DNA of 10,005 bases from Proteobacteria bacterium UBA6522. Its GTDB lineage: Bacteria > Pseudomonadota > Gammaproteobacteria > Steroidobacterales > Rariloculaceae. Positions within the stretch are counted from its first letter, which is position 1; each line of letters begins with the position of its first letter. This document shows positions 6,484 through 10,005 of this stretch, one piece after another. The notes below the pieces were generated by a model. It had not been told where the DNA came from. It did no database searches and worked only from the letters and a program-made list of their open reading frames with translations. The DNA lies in contig DJLG01000151.1 of the NCBI GenBank assembly GCA_002434915.1, positions 1 to 10,005 of the forward strand, given 5' to 3'. The position numbers and the translations under genes are program-made.

Positions 6484-7530
6484 ATGTTCATGCGATTAAT
6501 TTATTTGTTAAGTCTATTGGGTGTATTTATTACTACAAATGCTCATCATGCTGTCAATGCTCGTTATAACCAGGCCGAGTTAATAGAGGTTGAGGGTGAA
6601 GTAACCGAGGTATTAATAAGAAATCCACACTCGCAACTTTCAGTCCGTCGAACCGATGATAATGGAATTATTGAGAATTGGTCGATGGCAACGACAGCTG
6701 TTAGTAACATGCGGCGATGGCAGATTGATCCAACCTTTGTTCAGGTAGGGGATACAGTCCGAGTGGCTGGACATCCATCTCGTTTTGAAGAGCATGACCT
6801 TTACTTTACTAATCTTTTAACAGCAGGTGGCCAGGAAGTTCTACTAGAAAGGGGTGCAGAACCCGTTTGGACAGATCAAACAATCGAGATGTCGGAAAGT
6901 CGTCGTCGCAGTATTGGGTCAACGACAGCTCCCGAATTGGGTATTTTCCGAATTTGGAGCACACCGGACACTATTCCAATGCTTATGCCGCGTGATATTG
7001 GTCAAACGACAGAGGGACGGGCTAACCTGACTCCTGAGGCATTAGCGGCACAAGATTCATATGTTCGAGAAAGGGATAACCCACTTCAAAACTGCATTCC
7101 TAAAGGGATGCCTTTGATTATGGAGGCTCCTTATCCCTTTGAGCTCTACAGGGATGGGTCAAATATCATTTGGCATAATGAGGAGTACGATACTCGTCGA
7201 ACTATTTATATGGACCCAATAGGGTCAGAATCGCCTGAACCATCTACTCTTGGCTATTCAATAGGTTCTTGGGAAGATGAATATACACTTGTTGTAAACA
7301 CTACTCTTATGGGATGGGGTCATCTTGATGGTCAGGGGATACCTTTAAGTACAGCTGCTGAAGCAATTGAACGATTTACTGTAACCGAGGGAGGGGATAG
7401 GCTAGATTATTTGATTACTATCAGTGATCCTGTAAATCTTTTGAATTCCATGAGTTTCTCTAAGCATTGGGTTTGGTATCCAGATGCAGAGGTTGGAGAA
7501 TATAATTGCACTATTGAAGCAGAAAATTAA
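6484..7530 (+). CDS. Exported fusion protein: DUF6152 module plus two-Cys module
   Basis: A 348-aa secreted protein that joins two modules encoded separately elsewhere in this window. The signal peptide is 1-20 (LIYLLSLLGVFITTNA), immediately followed by H21-H22. Module 1 (about 21-118) is DUF6152-like: 'V-E-G-E-V-T-E-V-L-I-R-N-P-H' (36-49), 'I-E-N-W-S-M' (63-68), 'V-G-D-T-V-R-V-A-G-H-P-S-R' (88-100). A linker of about 30 residues with basic RRR (140-142) follows. Module 2 (about 150-348) is two-Cys-like: I-W (157-158), 'N-P-L-Q-N-C204-I-P-K-G-M-P', 'R-R-T-I-Y-M-D' (238-244), 'G-Y-S-I-G-S-W-E-D' (257-265), 'T-L-V-V-N-T' (268-273), 'E-R-F-T' (296-299), 'D-P-V-N' (315-318) and E-Y-N-C342. AGGCAGG lies upstream. 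It is the first gene of a plus-strand run, divergent from the split pair. Function is unknown. Confidence 0.88.
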   Translation: MFMRLIYLLSLLGVFITTNAHHAVNARYNQAELIEVEGEVTEVLIRNPHSQLSVRRTDDNGIIENWSMATTAVSNMRRWQIDPTFVQVGDTVRVAGHPSRFEEHDLYFTNLLTAGGQEVLLERGAEPVWTDQTIEMSESRRRSIGSTTAPELGIFRIWSTPDTIPMLMPRDIGQTTEGRANLTPEALAAQDSYVRERDNPLQNCIPKGMPLIMEAPYPFELYRDGSNIIWHNEEYDTRRTIYMDPIGSESPEPSTLGYSIGSWEDEYTLVVNTTLMGWGHLDGQGIPLSTAAEAIERFTVTEGGDRLDYLITISDPVNLLNSMSFSKHWVWYPDAEVGEYNCTIEAEN

Positions 7531-7624
7531 CAAAAGCATTTAAGTTTATGTATATAAATATTATTTTATGATTTTTCTTAATTTTAAATTTGGGATTTGG
7601 CACGCGCGTTGCTCACTAATTCGA

Positions 7625-8437
7625 ATGATTATTATGCGGTGTGGTAAAGGCTTGTTCCTGTGCCTGTTGGCCAAAGCTAGCTTGGCGCAACCCTTATTAA
7701 CTTTTGAAGAACTACCTGATTGGAGTGGGGTATGGCAGATGATCGGACCCACTGTATTTGATAACGCAACCGTTCAACCGCAAGATGGCCGTGCAGGTGG
7801 GTCTGGGGTAAGAGAATATCCCCCCTATAATGATGAATGGGAAGCAAAGTATGTTGCAAATATAGAACAGGTGCGTATAGGTCGTTTTCCTGACCCTCTA
7901 TCAATTTGTGGTACATCTCCTGGCTACCCAAGAATGCTTAACGTTCCAGGTGCAATAGAATTTATTTTACGCCCCGAACAGATATGGATTCTTACCGAAG
8001 ATGGTCCGGGTGTCGCTCGGATCTACACAGATGGACGGAGTCATCCCCCAAGGGACGAAATTTGGCCTACTTATGGCGGTGAATCTATTGGTCATTGGGA
8101 CGGCGATACTTTAATTGTTGAGACTATTGGCTTAAAGGGCGAGGGTGACGCGATATTAGACCGAACTGGTTTGGTGTTGAGTGAAGACGCTTTTATAAAA
8201 ACAGAAATTCGTAGGGTTGATGTGAATACTCTAGAAGCGAAAATTCTAATAACTGATAACGTGGCTATGACTGCACCTTGGGCGGTTTCAAAACGTTACG
8301 AAAGGTTGGAGGATGGTGCGCGCATGTTTGATGTGGCGTGTGTTGAAAATAATCGTAATCCTGTTGATCAAACAGGGCGAACATTAACGTTGGATTCAGA
8401 AGGAAATGTTTTAGATATTGGAGTGGAAAGAAATTGA
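7625..8437 (+). CDS. Exported two-Cys family protein (separate copy, plus strand)
   Basis: A roughly 270-aa secreted homologue of the protein at 5187-5834 and of the C-terminal module at 6484-7530. The start is uncertain: ATG 7568, 7625 and 7634 share the frame and none has a clear SD. The last two give the most normal signal peptide (RCGKGLFLCLLAKASLA, cleavage before Q22), so 7625 is used. Landmarks from 7625: D-W-S-G-V-W (32-37), 'D-P-L-S-I-C95-G-T-S-P-G-Y-P-R-M', 'I-W-I-L-T-E' (120-125), 'A-R-I-Y-T-D-G-R' (131-138), 'E-S-I-G-H-W-D-G-D-T-L-I-V-E-T' (153-167), 'I-T-D' (209-211), A-P-W and V-A-C239. A roughly 30-residue tail beyond the last Cys is absent from the other two copies. The stop overlaps the next start as TTGA, so it is probably coupled to a DUF6152 protein. 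Confidence 0.82.
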   Translation: MIIMRCGKGLFLCLLAKASLAQPLLTFEELPDWSGVWQMIGPTVFDNATVQPQDGRAGGSGVREYPPYNDEWEAKYVANIEQVRIGRFPDPLSICGTSPGYPRMLNVPGAIEFILRPEQIWILTEDGPGVARIYTDGRSHPPRDEIWPTYGGESIGHWDGDTLIVETIGLKGEGDAILDRTGLVLSEDAFIKTEIRRVDVNTLEAKILITDNVAMTAPWAVSKRYERLEDGARMFDVACVENNRNPVDQTGRTLTLDSEGNVLDIGVERN

Positions 8438-8829
8438 AAAAAAGATTTAGTTGTCTTTATGTTTCACGCTGGTGTGGTTTAGTCCTATTACTTTTCGGTT
8501 TTACAGCAGCATATGCCCATCACTCTGGAAATATGTTTGATCGTGAGCAGACAGTAGAGCTAACTGGAACTGTCAAAGAGTTTCAATGGACTAGTCCTCA
8601 TATCTGGATTCAAGTTTTTGTTTCTGATGAGGAAGGCATTATTGAAGAATGGAGTATTGAAGGGGGAGTTCCAAATCGCTTGTTTAGGTCTGGTTGGAGA
8701 CCTACAAGTTTTAAGCCAGGTGATATCGTAAAAATTGTTGCTTATCCAATGCGTGATGGTGCAAAAGCAGGGCTTTTTGTAGGAGCAGAATTTATAGATG
8801 GCTCTACTTTAGGGAGATTTTCTGAGTGA
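8434..8829 (+). CDS. Exported DUF6152-family protein (copy 3, TTG start)
   Basis: A 131-aa secreted protein of the DUF6152 type and the closest to the family form I remember. The signal peptide is about 1-28 (CGLVLLLFGFTAAYA), followed directly by H29-H30-S. Motifs are M34-F35-D36, 'L-T-G-T-V-K-E-F-Q-W-T-S-P-H' (43-56), 'E-E-W-S-I-E-G-G-V-P-N-R-L' (71-83), 'R-S-G-W-R-P' (85-90), 'F-K-P-G-D-I-V-K-I-V' (93-102), 'Y-P-M-R-D-G-A' (104-110) and a final D-G-S-T-L. The TTG start overlaps the previous stop (TTGA) with GGAG 10 nt upstream, a typical coupled junction. TTG also begins an ideal signal peptide (KKRFSCLYVSRW). It likely acts with the two-Cys protein encoded just before it. Function is unknown. 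Confidence 0.87.
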   Translation: MKKRFSCLYVSRWCGLVLLLFGFTAAYAHHSGNMFDREQTVELTGTVKEFQWTSPHIWIQVFVSDEEGIIEEWSIEGGVPNRLFRSGWRPTSFKPGDIVKIVAYPMRDGAKAGLFVGAEFIDGSTLGRFSE

Positions 8830-8865
8830 TAGTAATGCAGTTGGTCAGTACCTAGTCGAGATAGT

Positions 8866-8871
8866 AGGGAG
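8866..8871 (+). promoter_or_regulatory. Shine-Dalgarno AGGGAG for the PPOX-fold gene
   Basis: AGGGAG ends 6 nt before ATG 8878 and supports this start over internal ATGs such as the one in DLRETMG. Confidence 0.55.
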
Positions 8872-8877
8872 AAGTTA

Positions 8878-9525
8878 ATGGATGGTGGTAAAGGTAGTTT
8901 TGCAGGCTGTAGGGAGTTTGTAAGTACGGTAGAGGACTTGCGAGAGACTATGGGAGCAACCACTTCGAGCGCTATTGAAAAATCTATTGTTAAACTGGAC
9001 GATGTTTGTAAAGAATTTATATCTAGGTCTACTTTTATTGTCATTGCCTCGGCAAACTCAAATGGTGAACTTGATGCTTCCCCAAAAGGTGATCCTGAAG
9101 GCTTTGTAAAGATTTTAGATGATAAACATTTGGGAATTCCAGATCGGCCGGGAAATAGGAGAGCCGATACCTTTGAAAATTTAATTTCAAACCCTCGTGT
9201 GGCTATTATTTTTTTCGTACCAGGCAAGGGTGAAACATTACGGGTAAACGGTGAGGCAAGAATTGTCCGTGATGAAGCTTTAAGAAAGAGTATGTCCATA
9301 AATGGACAGATCCCACGTTTTGCCATGGTTGTTCGAATCGAAGAGGCTTTTATGCACTGCCCTAAATGTATAGTTAGATCACGGCTCTGGGAGCATGAGT
9401 CTTGGCCTGATAGTTCTAATACGGCAAGTATTGCAGAGGCTGTAATAACTCATGCTGACCTAAATATAACGCCAGAGGAATATAAGAAACTCATGGTGTC
9501 CGAAGACCGAGTTAAGCTTTACTAA
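8878..9525 (+). CDS. PPOX-fold FMN-binding flavoprotein, MSMEG_1061 type
   Basis: A 215-aa cytoplasmic protein of the pyridoxamine-5'-phosphate-oxidase-like split-barrel fold. It matches the MSMEG_1061 family of FMN/F420-type flavoproteins as I remember it. Motifs in order: 'T-V-E-D-L-R' (17-22), 'L-D-D-V-C-K-E-F-I-S-R-S-T-F-I-V-I-A-S-A' (40-59), 'D-A-S-P-K-G-D-P-E-G-F-V' (66-77), 'I-P-D-R-P-G-N-R-R-A-D-T' (87-98), 'N-P-R-V-A-I-I-F-F-V-P-G-K-G-E-T-L-R-V-N-G-E-A' (105-127), 'H-C-P-K-C' (160-164) and 'S-R-L-W-E-H-E-S-W-P' (168-177). The DRPGN and SPKGD loops would contact the flavin phosphate. There is no signal peptide, unlike its upstream neighbours. The N-terminus is slightly longer than usual. 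It follows the DUF6152 gene by 48 nt on the same strand. The substrate is unknown; a redox or detoxification role is only inference. Confidence 0.87.
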   Translation: MDGGKGSFAGCREFVSTVEDLRETMGATTSSAIEKSIVKLDDVCKEFISRSTFIVIASANSNGELDASPKGDPEGFVKILDDKHLGIPDRPGNRRADTFENLISNPRVAIIFFVPGKGETLRVNGEARIVRDEALRKSMSINGQIPRFAMVVRIEEAFMHCPKCIVRSRLWEHESWPDSSNTASIAEAVITHADLNITPEEYKKLMVSEDRVKLY

Positions 9526-9558
9526 GAACAGATTCTCTCATTAAAAATAACTATATGT

Positions 9559-9566
9559 AGGGGTGA
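9559..9566 (+). promoter_or_regulatory. Shine-Dalgarno AGGGGTGA for the TRAP binding-protein gene
   Basis: AGGGGTGA differs at one position from the consensus AGGAGGTGA core and ends 5 nt before TTG 9572. It overlaps the alternative in-frame GTG at 9563, so it favours the TTG as the start. Confidence 0.6.
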
Positions 9567-9571
9567 ATAGG

Positions 9572-10005
9572 TTGAAACGACGGGACTTTATAAGTGGGCT
9601 TGGAGGTGGAGCAGCGCTAGCCGCATGTACGCCTCAATCTGAGGAAGGCATTTCTGGTATTCAGCCTGAACAAGAATTTTCATGGAGGGTTGTGACCACC
9701 TGGCCAAAAAACTTTCCTGGTCTTGGTACGGGTGCAAATACTATGGCTCGTTATATAAACGAGCTAAGTTCCGGAAAACTTAACCTGACTGTATATGGTT
9801 CTGGAGAGTTGGTACCTGCATTTGAGGTTTTTGATGCTGTATCACGTGGTGCTGTGGAGATGGGACATAGCCCTTCCTATTACTGGCTTGGGAAGAACCA
9901 GGCGGCCCAGTTTTTTACAACACTTCCATTTGGTATGACAGCCCATGAACATAATGCTTGGCTTTACTATGGAGGTGGTCTTGAATTATGGAGAGAGACT
10001 TATGA
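9572..10005 (+). CDS. TRAP-transporter solute-binding protein (DctP/TakP-like), Tat lipoprotein, 5' part
   Basis: The first 144 codons of a periplasmic binding protein for a tripartite ATP-independent (TRAP) transporter; the rest lies beyond the window. The N-terminus has a twin-arginine signal (K2-R3-R4-D5-F6-I7-S8), a short Gly/Ala hydrophobic stretch and a lipobox L16-A17-A18-C19, so it should be Tat-exported and lipid-anchored. The mature part has DctP/TakP-type motifs: 'T-T-W-P-K-N-F-P-G' (42-50), 'I-N-E-L-S-S-G-K-L' (62-70), 'Y-G-S-G-E-L-V-P' (75-82), 'F-D-A-V-S-R-G-A-V-E-M-G-H' (87-99), 'Y-Y-W-L-G-K' (103-108), 'L-P-F-G-M' (118-122), 'N-A-W' (128-130) and 'G-G-G-L-E-L-W' (134-140). Relatives bind alpha-keto acids or similar carboxylates. 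TTG 9572 is supported by the SD and twin-Arg position; GTG 9563 adds only three residues. It follows the PPOX gene by 46 nt. Confidence 0.9.
   Translation, partial: MKRRDFISGLGGGAALAACTPQSEEGISGIQPEQEFSWRVVTTWPKNFPGLGTGANTMARYINELSSGKLNLTVYGSGELVPAFEVFDAVSRGAVEMGHSPSYYWLGKNQAAQFFTTLPFGMTAHEHNAWLYYGGGLELWRETY

Noticed and set aside
7531..7624. AT-rich TATATAAATATTA possible promoter before the second two-Cys gene
   Set aside because: No matching -35 at 16-18 nt. Background AT content makes such boxes frequent.
7677..7931. Minus-strand open frame inside the two-Cys gene
   Set aside because: Shadow of a well-supported plus-strand gene, with no motif or SD.
8742..9326. Long minus-strand open frame (194 aa) opposite the PPOX gene
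   Set aside because: Its low-complexity Ser/Leu/Pro composition is typical of an antisense reading. The plus strand carries clear flavoprotein motifs.
1..10005. CRISPR arrays, tRNA/rRNA genes, insertion sequences, phage or toxin-antitoxin genes
   Set aside because: No regularly spaced repeats, transposase motifs, terminal repeats or tRNA-like structures were recognised on either strand by eye.

Overview
The window reads as a piece of an AT-rich Gram-negative chromosome, most likely an uncultured marine or aquatic gammaproteobacterium. This placement is inference from gene content: alternative complex III, periplasmic DUF6152-type proteins, a TakP-like TRAP binding protein and Sec/Tat-exported proteins. 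No rRNA, tRNA, mobile element or CRISPR array is visible. Coding density is high, the longest non-coding stretch is 211 bp, and at least two GTG and two TTG starts are used.

Region 1 (1-3617, + strand) is the back half of an alternative complex III (ACIII, quinol:cytochrome c/oxidase oxidoreductase) operon. It holds the last 22 codons of actB, then actC, actD, actE and actF. Every junction overlaps (8, 1, 4 and 4 nt), so the subunits are probably translationally coupled. ActC and ActF are NrfD-like quinone-site membrane subunits, ActD is the DUF3341 membrane subunit and ActE is a monoheme cytochrome c. The cytochrome oxidase genes that often follow actF are absent. Instead there is a 154-bp gap with an inverted repeat and a 75-aa two-helix membrane protein resembling DUF2061 (3772-3999).

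Region 2 (4100-8829) is the least described part. A minus-strand operon (6272 down to 4100) encodes a DUF6152-like exported protein, an exported beta-rich protein of an uncharacterised family (called 'two-Cys family' here) and a diheme cytochrome c. It is divergently arranged, across 211 bp, with a plus-strand run. That run begins with a single protein fusing the DUF6152 and two-Cys modules (6484-7530), followed by a separate two-Cys protein (7625-8437) and a separate DUF6152 protein (8434-8829, TTGA overlap). The same two modules therefore occur three times: as a split pair, as a fusion and as a split pair in swapped order. This suggests a two-part periplasmic complex, probably linked to electron transfer through the diheme cytochrome.

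Region 3 (8878-10005, + strand) continues in the same direction with an FMN-binding PPOX-fold flavoprotein of the MSMEG_1061 type. The start of a TRAP-transporter solute-binding protein follows, with both a Tat signal and a lipobox, and it runs off the window. A carboxylate-uptake and oxidation locus feeding electrons to cytochrome c is a reasonable hypothesis, but the substrate cannot be read from the sequence.
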